Shown here: one piece after another, positions 36,002 to 43,638 of the stretch | How positions within the stretch are numbered: position 1 is the stretch's first letter | How the letters are laid out: each line of letters begins with the position of its first letter | Assembly (NCBI GenBank): GCA_027484105.1 | Contig: JAIXUG010000005.1 | Span: 434,001 to 498,000, forward strand | DNA: 64,000 nt | Source of the DNA: Comamonadaceae bacterium | Lineage (GTDB): Bacteria; Pseudomonadota; Gammaproteobacteria; Burkholderiales; Burkholderiaceae_C | Direction of reading: 5' to 3' | Translations under genes and position numbers: made by a program | The notes under the pieces: model-generated | Told to the model about the DNA's origin: nothing | What the model saw: only the letters and a program-made list of their open reading frames with translations | Databases searched by the model: none

Positions 36002-36730
36002 TTACCTGGTTTCGTTCAGTAGTTTGTCCAACTGCGCTATCGGAATAGCGCCTACGATTCGACGGCCGTTACCTAAAATCATGGTGGGTGTACCCGTTAT
36101 ACGGTGCTGTTGAGCGAATTTCATATTGCTGCTGAGCGCTTCAACATTGCAATTTGCTGCTGGAGGAACGATGCCAGAAAGCATCCAGTTTTTCCATACG
36201 GCATCTTTGTCTTTGGAGCACCAGACATGCTGAGACTTGTTGTATGAGTCATCCCCAAGCACCGGCAAGAGTATGAAATGGATGGTGACATCCTTGAGAT
36301 CCTCAAGATTCTTTTCCAGTTGCTTGCAATGTCCGCAGTTGGGGTCCACGAAGATAGCAAGTTGTCTTGCTCCGCTTCCCTGTACTCGTTTAAAAGTGCC
36401 TTCAAGCGGGATTGTTGAAAACGCGATTCTGCGCAGATCTTCTTTTTTGGATTCGGTAAGATTTTTTTGAGTTTTGGAATCGATCAAGATACCTTGAAAA
36501 ATAAAATCAGCACGGGAGTCCGTGTAGATCAATTCGTTACCTATCCTGATTTCATAAATCCCGCCAACTGGTGTTTTACTGATTTCATCAATCTTTGGCA
36601 ACGTTGGATAGCGCTCACTGAGGTTACGTCGAATGATCTCTTCTTGCGCAGAGACAGATGTGCAACATAGTGCCAACGTAGCCAACAAAACGATACGCCT
36701 TATCGACTGGAATTCTTTGATATCGAACAT
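36002..36730 (-). CDS. dsbC: Periplasmic thiol:disulfide isomerase, DsbC-like
   Basis: A 242-residue periplasmic protein: signal peptide 1-28 (TSVSAQ), a small DsbC-type dimerisation domain (about 30-90), and a thioredoxin domain with active site CGHC at 132-135 in FVDPNCGHC. The cis-Pro loop TGTPTM and the second conserved cysteine pair (VWCSK ... ANCNVE) typical of DsbC are present. It heads the type II secretion operon, which suggests a dedicated role in folding disulfide-containing substrates before secretion. Confidence 0.88.
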   Translation of the reverse strand: MFDIKEFQSIRRIVLLATLALCCTSVSAQEEIIRRNLSERYPTLPKIDEISKTPVGGIYEIRIGNELIYTDSRADFIFQGILIDSKTQKNLTESKKEDLRRIAFSTIPLEGTFKRVQGSGARQLAIFVDPNCGHCKQLEKNLEDLKDVTIHFILLPVLGDDSYNKSQHVWCSKDKDAVWKNWMLSGIVPPAANCNVEALSSNMKFAQQHRITGTPTMILGNGRRIVGAIPIAQLDKLLNETR

Positions 36731-36814
36731 GAATCACCTGCAACGATGGATTGATATGTGAACCCGGCCCACAATGATCCATTATTGATTTGGACGGGTG
36801 GACAAGTAGTGTCT

Positions 36815-36831
36815 GCTTAAAGTACTTAAGC
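36815..36831. promoter_or_regulatory. Inverted repeat GCTTAA-N5-TTAAGC upstream of dsbC/gsp operon
   Basis: A perfect 6-base inverted repeat with spacer AGTAC lies about 85 bases before the dsbC-like start, in the 170-base gap that also follows the sugar-transferase gene. It has no T run, so it is more like an operator than a terminator. Confidence 0.3.
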
Positions 36832-36900
36832 TTAGTATGGAGGTCATCATAGCAACTCAGCTGACTCTGGTTCCTTTCGGGAAGACACTCGACAACATGG

Positions 36901-38451
36901 TCAGTAAGCACCTTTGCGACGCAAAACAACTACAACGGTCTTCAAGAGAATAATCACGTCGTGCCAAAGCGACCAATTCTTGACATACCAGACATCTAAG
37001 TAGACCCTTTTGTCGTAGTCAATGTCGGAGCGACCGCTGATTTGCCATAAGCCGGTCATGCCGGGTCGCACGAGCAGGTAATAGCACACGTCGGAGCCAT
37101 AGCGGCGCAGTTCGCTGCGCACCACCGGCCGAGGGCCGACCAGGCTCATTTCGCCCCGAATGACATTGATGAGCTGCGGCAGTTCGTCGAGGCTGGTACG
37201 GCGCAAAAAACCGCCGATTTTATGAACACGGGGGTCGGACTGCAGTTTGCGTTCGGCGAGCCATTGTTCTCGCAGTTCAGGCCTTTGCTGGAGGAGCTTC
37301 TCGAGTTTTTTCTCGGCGTCGACCACCATGGTGCGGAATTTATAGCACTTGAAGACTTTAGCGTGCTTGCCGATGCGAGGGTGTGCAAACCAGGCGGGGC
37401 CGCCGTCGCGGCGCACCAGCCAGGCAATCAACAGCATCAAGGGGCTGAGCACAATGAGCAACACACAGGCAGCCAGGGTGTCAAAGAGTCGTTTGGTCAA
37501 GCGTGCGGGCCAGCGGCGCAGGTTGTTGCGCATGCGCAGCAGGGCCACTTCGTGCGAAAAGAAGTGAGACATGTCGGTGCCGTGCAAGGGTACACCGCGC
37601 ATGGCGGGGATCACGCTGATGTCGGGCACACCCCACTGGGCCAGTTGGCGCAACCAGTATTCGCGCTGGTCGGATTGGGCGTGCTCCAGTGCGATAACCC
37701 ACTGCACACCGGGTCGTTTGGCGATGGGCTGGAGTTGGGCCTGGCTGAGCCGGGGCTGGGTTTGAGGGTCGATGGCGTATTCGGCCCCGCCTGCGTCAAC
37801 AAAGCACAAGACTTGCAGGCCCATTTCTGGTTGTGACTGAAGGGCTTGTGCAGCGTCTGATGCATTGGGGCCTACCCCGATGATGATGGTCGGCCGCAGC
37901 CATAGCTTTTGCCGACGCAAAGTGGCGCGTATGCCCATACGCAGCAAGACCAGACATGGCAGCGTAAGGCCCCAGGACAGTCCCCACCAGAGGCGGGATG
38001 CGCTCCATTGTGCAGTGGCAACGATGGCAATGTCGAGCAAAGCCAGCAGACCCACAAGCCGGATGAAGTCGCCCAGCTCGTCCCACAAAGGTCGCCTGTC
38101 GCTGTAGTGCTGGTAGCGGGTGAGCAGCAAGGCGATGCCCAACAGGCCAACGGCACCCCATGACGTAAAGCGTGCCAGGTCTTGACCAGCAAACCAGGCC
38201 CCGACTGCGCCGGGTGTGTTGGGTGCCAGCCAGACGGCTATGGCTGTGGCTAAGCCAAATGCCAATAGCAGTGCCAAGAGGTCGCCCAACAAAAGCGCCA
38301 GTTTGGACAGGCGCACCTGGAACAGGCTCAGCTGCTCAAATTTTGGCTGGTTGTAGGCCGTTTCGAGGTTGCGCGTCAAGCCCAGTATCCTTTGTGCATG
38401 GACACCCTGCGCTTGATGGCTCGGGGGGTGTGGCGATGAAGTTGACCCCAT
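36901..38451 (-). CDS. Undecaprenyl-phosphate sugar phosphotransferase (WbaP type)
   Basis: A polyprenyl-phosphate hexose-1-phosphate transferase that starts surface-polysaccharide synthesis on the lipid carrier. About 515 residues: four to five N-terminal transmembrane helices, a CoA-binding-like domain ([18 protein letters not shown]), and the C-terminal bacterial sugar transferase ([45 protein letters not shown]). It ends in the usual basic tail. Start is unsure: ATG 38451 is chosen, which overlaps the upstream glycosyltransferase by 76 bases; ATG 38520 is also in frame. Galactose or glucose 1-phosphate is the likely substrate, and galE lies nearby. Confidence 0.88.
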   Translation of the reverse strand: MGSTSSPHPPSHQAQGVHAQRILGLTRNLETAYNQPKFEQLSLFQVRLSKLALLLGDLLALLLAFGLATAIAVWLAPNTPGAVGAWFAGQDLARFTSWGAVGLLGIALLLTRYQHYSDRRPLWDELGDFIRLVGLLALLDIAIVATAQWSASRLWWGLSWGLTLPCLVLLRMGIRATLRRQKLWLRPTIIIGVGPNASDAAQALQSQPEMGLQVLCFVDAGGAEYAIDPQTQPRLSQAQLQPIAKRPGVQWVIALEHAQSDQREYWLRQLAQWGVPDISVIPAMRGVPLHGTDMSHFFSHEVALLRMRNNLRRWPARLTKRLFDTLAACVLLIVLSPLMLLIAWLVRRDGGPAWFAHPRIGKHAKVFKCYKFRTMVVDAEKKLEKLLQQRPELREQWLAERKLQSDPRVHKIGGFLRRTSLDELPQLINVIRGEMSLVGPRPVVRSELRRYGSDVCYYLLVRPGMTGLWQISGRSDIDYDKRVYLDVWYVKNWSLWHDVIILLKTVVVVLRRKGAY

Positions 38452-39365
38452 TGGTAGCCAACCGCCTTGAGGGCTGAGCGGACCATGGCTTGGGGCACTT
38501 GGCCGGGGGCTGTGCGCCAAAGGTGGCGCAATTCGGATGTCATGAATTTGAGACCTTCGCTGCCTGCGTTGCCAAAGGTCTGACGGAGCCAGGCGTTTTG
38601 GGCATGAAAGACGCCGGTGTCAAAGTAACGCCCGAATTCGTCCCACAGGTTGTAATTATGAGAATGATAAACCTGTGCACTGGCCTGGTAGCGGATGGCG
38701 TGCCCCGCCAGCAAGAGCCGGGCAGCCAGGTGCATGTCTTCGGCCAGGATCAGGTCGGGGGCAAAGCCGCCCACTTGGCGCAAGGCAGAGAGGCGGTAGG
38801 CAGCGAACGAGTTGGACAAAAAGCAGGTTTTGATGCCTTTTTGGGCTTTGTCCTGCAATGTGACGGTGTGGCCCACCGGTGGGTAGTTGAAAAATCGTGC
38901 GTGGGCAGCGATCGGTGTCGCATTGGCGTGGGGCAGTTGTCGGCCGTAGGCTGCGGCAACCGATGGGTCGTCAAAAGCGGTCAGCAGTTGTGCCAGGGCC
39001 TCGGGGTGGGCCAGGATGGCGTCTTGAGTGAGGAAGACGGCAAAGTCTGCGCTTTGGGCGTATTGGTCCAGGCCTGCCTGGCGGGTGCCGCCGTGGTTGA
39101 ACTGGCTGCGTTGGACTGTGTGCACCGTATGGCCCAAGGCCTGAGCCACTTGGGCGCTGCCGTCGGTGGATTCGGAGTCGAGGACAATCACCTGACTGGG
39201 CGGTGTTTGTTGGTTTTGGAGTGCTGTCAAAAAGTCAGACCAGCTGCTGCCCGGGTTACAAGTAGGAACCAGCAGCACAACACGGCTTTTGGCGGCGGCA
39301 GCGTGCAGCGGCATGGTGGAGAGGGTCTGTATGGGCTGAATCAAGACCCATGATTGTGCCTTCAT
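38376..39365 (-). CDS. Family 2 glycosyltransferase (rhamnosyltransferase-like)
   Basis: A 329-residue GT-A enzyme: SRVVLLVPTCNPG opens the fold, VIVLDSESTDGS gives the nucleotide-binding strand, and FLTQDAILAHP carries the DxD-equivalent QDA typical of rhamnosyltransferases. A later LILAEDMHLAARLL (ED) motif fits the catalytic base. Start ATG at 39365 follows AGGA at ten bases. The neighbouring rmlB/rmlD genes 13 kb away could supply dTDP-rhamnose. Confidence 0.85.
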   Translation of the reverse strand: MKAQSWVLIQPIQTLSTMPLHAAAAKSRVVLLVPTCNPGSSWSDFLTALQNQQTPPSQVIVLDSESTDGSAQVAQALGHTVHTVQRSQFNHGGTRQAGLDQYAQSADFAVFLTQDAILAHPEALAQLLTAFDDPSVAAAYGRQLPHANATPIAAHARFFNYPPVGHTVTLQDKAQKGIKTCFLSNSFAAYRLSALRQVGGFAPDLILAEDMHLAARLLLAGHAIRYQASAQVYHSHNYNLWDEFGRYFDTGVFHAQNAWLRQTFGNAGSEGLKFMTSELRHLWRTAPGQVPQAMVRSALKAVGYQWGQLHRHTPRAIKRRVSMHKGYWA

Positions 39366-39410
39366 TGGTGCGCGGTCCTGTAGAGATTGTCTTTCTGGGT
39401 GAGGGTTTTG

Positions 39411-40382
39411 ATGCAGAAAATCTTGGTGGTGGGTGGCGCGGGGTTCATCGGCTCGCACATGGTGAAGATGCTGGGCCAGCGGGGTTGCCAGGTGACCACG
39501 CTGGACGATTTGACTTCGGGTCACCGCGACGCGGTGTTGGTGGGTGACTTGGTGCAGGGTGACATGGCCGATCGGGCTTTGCTTGACGGGGTCTTATCTC
39601 GGGGGTTCGATGCGGTGATGCATTTCGCGTCGTTCATCGAGGTGGGTGAGTCGGTGCAACAACCGGCCCGCTATTACCAAAACAATGTGGTCAAAACATT
39701 AGCCTTGCTGGACGCGATGCGAGCGCATGGGGTTCAGCGCTTCATTTTTTCGTCAACTGCCGCCACTTTTGGCGAGCCGCAGTACACCCCCATGGACGAA
39801 CAACACCCGCAGCACCCGGTCAACCCTTATGGTCGAACCAAGCTGATGGTGGAGCAATTGCTGGCCGATTACGAGCGGGCTTATGGTTTGCGTTCGGTGT
39901 GTTTGCGCTACTTCAATGCGGCGGGCGCGGACCCTGAGGGCCAGTTGGGCGAGCGGCACCAGCCCGAAACGCATTTGATACCGCTGGCTTTGCAGGTGGC
40001 CGCAGGGCGCAGGGCGCACCTGCAGGTGTTTGGACGCGATTACGACACGCCCGATGGCACGTGCGTGCGCGACTATGTGCATGTGCAAGATTTGTGCGCT
40101 GCGCACTGGCTGGCCTTGCAGTCGCTGATGGGCGGCGCTGGCAGCCAGAAGTACAACCTGGGCAGCGGGCGGGGGTTTTCGGTGCAAGAGGTGATTGACA
40201 CGGTGCAACGGGTGACGGGTCGCCCCATGGCATTGATGGACCAGCCCCGGCGCTTGGGTGATCCGGCCCGGCTGGTGGCAGACCCTGGGCTGGCCCAACG
40301 CGTTTTGGGCTGGCAAGCCCAGTTCACCGATTTGGACACTATCATCGCCCACGCTTGGCGCTGGGAAAATCGCAAGGGCTGA
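39411..40382 (+). CDS. galE: UDP-glucose 4-epimerase
   Basis: Interconverts UDP-glucose and UDP-galactose. The 323-residue SDR protein has the NAD-binding GGAGFIGSH (about 7-15), SSTAATFGEP, the catalytic YGRTK (Tyr-x3-Lys, about 142-146) and the GalE-type substrate loop RYFNAAGADPEGQLGE. The start ATG at 39411 is preceded by GAGGG at five bases. It is divergent from the glycosyltransferase and feeds surface-glycan synthesis. Confidence 0.93.
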   Translation: MQKILVVGGAGFIGSHMVKMLGQRGCQVTTLDDLTSGHRDAVLVGDLVQGDMADRALLDGVLSRGFDAVMHFASFIEVGESVQQPARYYQNNVVKTLALLDAMRAHGVQRFIFSSTAATFGEPQYTPMDEQHPQHPVNPYGRTKLMVEQLLADYERAYGLRSVCLRYFNAAGADPEGQLGERHQPETHLIPLALQVAAGRRAHLQVFGRDYDTPDGTCVRDYVHVQDLCAAHWLALQSLMGGAGSQKYNLGSGRGFSVQEVIDTVQRVTGRPMALMDQPRRLGDPARLVADPGLAQRVLGWQAQFTDLDTIIAHAWRWENRKG

Positions 40383-40438
40383 TGCCTTGGTTTTGGTGCT
40401 ACATTCTTAAAGATAGCATTTTTTGATATCATTAACGC
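40383..40438 (+). promoter_or_regulatory. Promoter/operator gap before hicAB
   Basis: An AT-rich 56-base gap contains TTGGTG (40393-40398), TAGCAT (40414-40419) and the palindrome TGATATCA (40424-40431). HicB or HicAB complexes autorepress by binding palindromes at this position, so the last element is a candidate operator. No Shine-Dalgarno precedes hicA. Confidence 0.35.
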
Positions 40439-40693
40439 ATGAATACCAAGCACCGAAAAACGCTGGCGGCAACATTTGCCAGACCTACTTCGGCGTCGAT
40501 CGTATTTGCCGACCTGGAATCCTTGATCAAGTCCCTGGGGGGCTCTGTCATGGAGCGCGAAGGCTCACGCATACGGATTGAATTGAATGGCGAAGTGTGG
40601 CGATGCCACAGGCCACACCCAGGCAAAGAAGCCAAGCGTTATCAGGTTGAGGAAGCTCGCGAACTATTGCAACGTGCAGGAGTGCAACCATGA
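40439..40693 (+). CDS. hicA: HicA-family toxin (mRNA interferase)
   Basis: An 84-residue protein of the HicA type with the double-stranded-RNA-binding-like fold: FADLESLIKSLGGSVMEREG then RIRIELNGEVWRCHRPHPG, where the histidines lie in the position of the catalytic His. The end KRYQVEEARELLQRAGV is typical of the longer HicA forms. HicA cleaves mRNA independently of translation and is neutralised by HicB. It overlaps hicB by four bases, toxin first, the common order. Confidence 0.88.
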   Translation: MNTKHRKTLAATFARPTSASIVFADLESLIKSLGGSVMEREGSRIRIELNGEVWRCHRPHPGKEAKRYQVEEARELLQRAGVQP

Positions 40694-41028
40694 ACACCAT
40701 GACTTATAAAAGTTATACCGCTCGCGTCGAATACGATGAACGTGACAATATTTTCGTTGGCCGAATTCTCGGCATTCGAGACATGATCAGTTTCCATGGC
40801 GAAACGGTGGCCGAATTGAAGGCAGAGTTTGAACTTGCGGTCAACGACTATCTGGACGATTGCAAGCAGCAGGGCTTGCAACCTGAAAAGCCGGCTTCTG
40901 GCAAGTTGCTGCTTCGTGTCCCAGCAGAGGTCCATGGCCGAGCCATTGTCGCTGCACAAGCCGCAGGCAAGAGCTTGAACCAATGGGCGACTGAAGTGCT
41001 GCAACGTGCAGCACAACCCAGCGCCTGA
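40690..41028 (+). CDS. hicB: HicB-family antitoxin
   Basis: A 112-residue antitoxin: N-terminal partial RNase H-like fold (YTARVEYDERDNIFVGRIL; ISFHGETVAEL) and a C-terminal ribbon-helix-helix (LLRVPAEVHGRAIVAAQAAG). The RHH domain means it can autoregulate the operon. AGGAG at 40678-40682 lies seven bases before the ATG, so the antitoxin has a much better ribosome binding site than the toxin. Confidence 0.9.
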   Translation: MNTMTYKSYTARVEYDERDNIFVGRILGIRDMISFHGETVAELKAEFELAVNDYLDDCKQQGLQPEKPASGKLLLRVPAEVHGRAIVAAQAAGKSLNQWATEVLQRAAQPSA

Positions 41029-41084
41029 CACCGCACCGGGCCGCAGGCCTCATTTTCAAAACAGGCGCCCTCGGGCGAGATGGC

Positions 41085-42254
41085 ATGACGGGGCTGAGCG
41101 AGTTGCATTGGACAGAAAACGGCGAAGCACGGTCGGCTTTGTGGCGCATGGATGCGGGGGCAGCGATGCCCAAGACGGTGGTGCTGGCCGATGACACGCT
41201 GACGGCCGATTCGGCTTATCGGCTGGCGTGTGCGGGAACGGGGCTGCTGTGGCGCAGCGATTTTCAAAACGCCCGACAACTTTTGCAAGCCATGGCCCGG
41301 CGCATCGACAAGCCCAAAAAGACCCGCGCCCCAAAGGCCAGTGGCGATGCGGCCCAGGTGCCGGGCGCGGCATTTCATGCGCACCGGCTGGCGCAGTCGC
41401 AGCGCAACCGGGTGCTGAGTGCGATCTTGATCGAGCTCGATGGCGACTATGGCCTGGGCTTGCGCCGGGCGCCCGACGTGCGGCTGGCGTGCGCGCAAGC
41501 GTTTGGGGCAGCGCAGGGCCAGCGCTCGGTGATTTCGCTGCGCAGTTTACAGGGCGTGGTGGGGGCTTTTGAGTGGCGCAAAAACGGCGTGGAAGTGCCC
41601 GCCATGGGCGAGGCGCTGCGCATTTACCCGCATTACGGGGTGTTTTCTCCGGTGCGCGGCGAGTACGTGGATTTGGTGGCCCAAGCCCCACTGCCCGAAG
41701 CACTCCAAGCGCAATCGCTCGCTTTTGATGTGGGGGTGGGCACGGGCGTGTTGTCGGCGGTGCTGGCCCGCCGGGGTGTGGCGCAGGTGGTGGGCAGCGA
41801 CTTGTCAGAGCGGGCCGTGGCCTGCGCGCGAGACAACTTGCAACGCCTGGGCCTGCAAAACCAGGTGCAGGTGGTGCAGACCCATTTGTTCCCGCCAGGT
41901 CAGGCCGCTTTGGTGGTGTGCAACCCGCCGTGGTTGCCGGCGCGCCCCGTGGGCTTGCTGGACCAGGCGGTGTATGACGAGGGCAGCCAGATGCTCAAGG
42001 GCTTTTTGGCGGGTTTGCGCGAACACCTGTGCGAGGGCGGCGAGGGCTGGTTGATTTTGTCGGACCTGGCCGAGCATTTGGGCCTGCGCAGCCGCGAGGC
42101 ATTGCTGGGCTGGATCGCCGATGCGGGCTTGATGGTGCTGGGGCGTCTGGACGCCAAGCCGGTGCACGCGAAGGTGCAAGACACCTCAGATGCCTTGCAT
42201 GCGGCACGCGCGGCCGAAGTGACATCGCTGTGGCGTCTGGGCACAGCGGGCTGA
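41085..42254 (+). CDS. Class I SAM-dependent methyltransferase with NPPW motif
   Basis: A 389-residue methyltransferase. The SAM site is AFDVGVGTGVLSAVLARRG (about 212-230), and the catalytic VVCNPPWLPARP (about 276-287) marks it as a member of the group that methylates exocyclic or side-chain amides and amines (RsmC, PrmC, RlmG types). The long N-terminal region (to about 200) is not assigned. Substrate could be rRNA, protein or a small molecule. Monocistronic, after hicAB. Confidence 0.75.
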   Translation: MTGLSELHWTENGEARSALWRMDAGAAMPKTVVLADDTLTADSAYRLACAGTGLLWRSDFQNARQLLQAMARRIDKPKKTRAPKASGDAAQVPGAAFHAHRLAQSQRNRVLSAILIELDGDYGLGLRRAPDVRLACAQAFGAAQGQRSVISLRSLQGVVGAFEWRKNGVEVPAMGEALRIYPHYGVFSPVRGEYVDLVAQAPLPEALQAQSLAFDVGVGTGVLSAVLARRGVAQVVGSDLSERAVACARDNLQRLGLQNQVQVVQTHLFPPGQAALVVCNPPWLPARPVGLLDQAVYDEGSQMLKGFLAGLREHLCEGGEGWLILSDLAEHLGLRSREALLGWIADAGLMVLGRLDAKPVHAKVQDTSDALHAARAAEVTSLWRLGTAG

Positions 42255-42282
42255 GTCAGCCCCCTGCCCCAACCCTGTCGGT

Positions 42283-42393
42283 CATACTTTAGAAAAGTCG
42301 GGTTTGCGTTTTTAACGAAAACGCTCAAGACCTTTCGGTCTTGCCCTTTGGGCTCCCAACTTCAGACTTTGCTGAAGTCGGGTTTGCGTTTTT
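42283..42393. repeat. Direct repeat copying the 3' end of the enoyl-CoA hydratase gene
   Basis: AAGTCGGGTTTGCGTTTTT occurs at 42295-42313 and again at 42375-42393, exactly 80 bases apart; the similarity continues imperfectly to about 42283 and 42363. The right copy encodes the last codons of the hydratase (minus strand, RKPDFSKV); the left copy lies beyond its stop. It looks like a small tandem duplication at the gene end. Confidence 0.7.
42326..42343. terminator. Hairpin between convergent genes
   Basis: CAAGACC-TTTC-GGTCTTG forms a seven-base-pair stem with a four-base loop in the gap between the plus-strand methyltransferase and the minus-strand hydratase. There is no strong T run on either side, so terminator function is likely but weak. 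Confidence 0.5.
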
Positions 42394-43126
42394 CCATGAA
42401 GGCGCCGAAGGCTTCTTTAGCGGCGGGCTCGCGCAGCATGCGGCCAAAGCTTTGGCCTTCTTCGTCCATCTTTTGCAGCACGGCTTGCTGGTCACCGCCC
42501 TTCATGAGGCGCTTGGTGGCGATCAATGATGTCAGGGGCTTGGCCGCCAGCTTGCGGGCCTGGGCCTGGGCGTAGCCATTGACTTCGGTAGGCGGCACCA
42601 CGCGGTTGACCAGGCCGACTTCTTGCGCGGCTTCGGCAAAGAAGGGCTCGCCCATGAGCAGGGCTTCGGCGGCGCGGTGGTAGCCAAACATACGCGGCGC
42701 CAGCAGGCTCGACGCCGCCTCGGGGCACAGCCCCAGGTTGACGAAGGGCATGGAAAACGCCGCGTTGTCACCGGCATAGACCAGGTCGCAATGGAACAGC
42801 ATGGTGGTGCCGATACCCACCGCAGGCCCCGCGACGGCGGCGAGCAAGGGCTTTTCAAAGGTGGCGATGCCGCGCAAGAAACGGAACACGGGCGACTCTT
42901 GCGTGGAGGGCGGCTGGTTCAGAAAGTCGCCAATGTCGTTGCCCGCGCTGAAGATGCTTTCGTGCCCTTGAAACACCACCACGCGAACGCTGGGGTCGGC
43001 CCCGGCCTGGGCCACCGCGTCGGCCATGGCGGCGTACATGGCCGAGGTGATGGAGTTCTTTTTGTCCAGGCGGTTGAAGGTGATGGTCATCACCCCCGCG
43101 TCGGTGTGGGTCAGGATGTCAGACAT
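42362..43126 (-). CDS. Enoyl-CoA hydratase/isomerase family protein
   Basis: A 254-residue crotonase-fold protein. The oxyanion-hole motifs are GHESIFSAGNDIGDF (about 63-77) and AVAGPAVGIGTTM (about 108-120); the residue usually Glu in hydratases is replaced around LGLCPEAASSLL by the isomerase-like PE pattern. It ends with the short MEKRKPDFSKV tail common in this family. AAGGA lies five bases before ATG 43126. Likely role in fatty-acid or aromatic acyl-CoA degradation alongside the acyl-CoA dehydrogenase. Confidence 0.88.
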   Translation of the reverse strand: MSDILTHTDAGVMTITFNRLDKKNSITSAMYAAMADAVAQAGADPSVRVVVFQGHESIFSAGNDIGDFLNQPPSTQESPVFRFLRGIATFEKPLLAAVAGPAVGIGTTMLFHCDLVYAGDNAAFSMPFVNLGLCPEAASSLLAPRMFGYHRAAEALLMGEPFFAEAAQEVGLVNRVVPPTEVNGYAQAQARKLAAKPLTSLIATKRLMKGGDQQAVLQKMDEEGQSFGRMLREPAAKEAFGAFMEKRKPDFSKV

Positions 43127-43164
43127 GAAGGTCCTTGTGGTGGGGTCTTGCAAAGCAAGAGGGT

Positions 43165-43608
43165 TTACTGCACCCGAATCCAGGTTTGGGTGCGACCCAG
43201 CAGGGGCGCACCGATGAAACCACGGACTTCGAGTTTTTTGCCGCCGTCAATCGGTGTCAAACGCAGGCTGTAGTTCTTGCCGTTCTCGGGATCCAGAATT
43301 TTGCCGCCTTCCCACACCGCTTTGCCGTCACTTTGTTGACCGCCCCGGATGATTTCCATGCCGATCTTGGGCTGGCCCTTTCGGTCGTCGGTGCACAGGT
43401 TGCAGTTGGGTTCGGTGCTGGGGGTGGTGGCCAAAGAGCGTTCGACCACGCCCGACAAGCCGCCACCGGCTTTTTGGGTGATGCGGATTTCGGCCTTGGG
43501 CTGTTGCGTGGCATCGTCGATGCTGCGCCACAGGCCCACCGGGCTCATTTGGGCGTGGGCGGCCAGGCTCAGCAGGCCAACGCTCAGAGTCAGGGCAGTT
43601 TTGATCAT
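43165..43608 (-). CDS. DUF2147 exported protein
   Basis: A 147-residue exported protein with signal peptide 1-19 (SLAAHA) and the DUF2147 pattern: SPVGLWRSIDDATQQPKAEI at the N-terminus, the CNLCTD cysteine pair in the middle, GKILDPENGKNYSLRLTPID and a terminal RTQTWIRV. The family is periplasmic; its function is not established. It is encoded between an acyl-CoA dehydrogenase and the hydratase. Confidence 0.85.
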   Translation of the reverse strand: MIKTALTLSVGLLSLAAHAQMSPVGLWRSIDDATQQPKAEIRITQKAGGGLSGVVERSLATTPSTEPNCNLCTDDRKGQPKIGMEIIRGGQQSDGKAVWEGGKILDPENGKNYSLRLTPIDGGKKLEVRGFIGAPLLGRTQTWIRVQ

Positions 43609-43638
43609 GGGGTGTGTCCTTTTGCCAATGTTGGGGGG

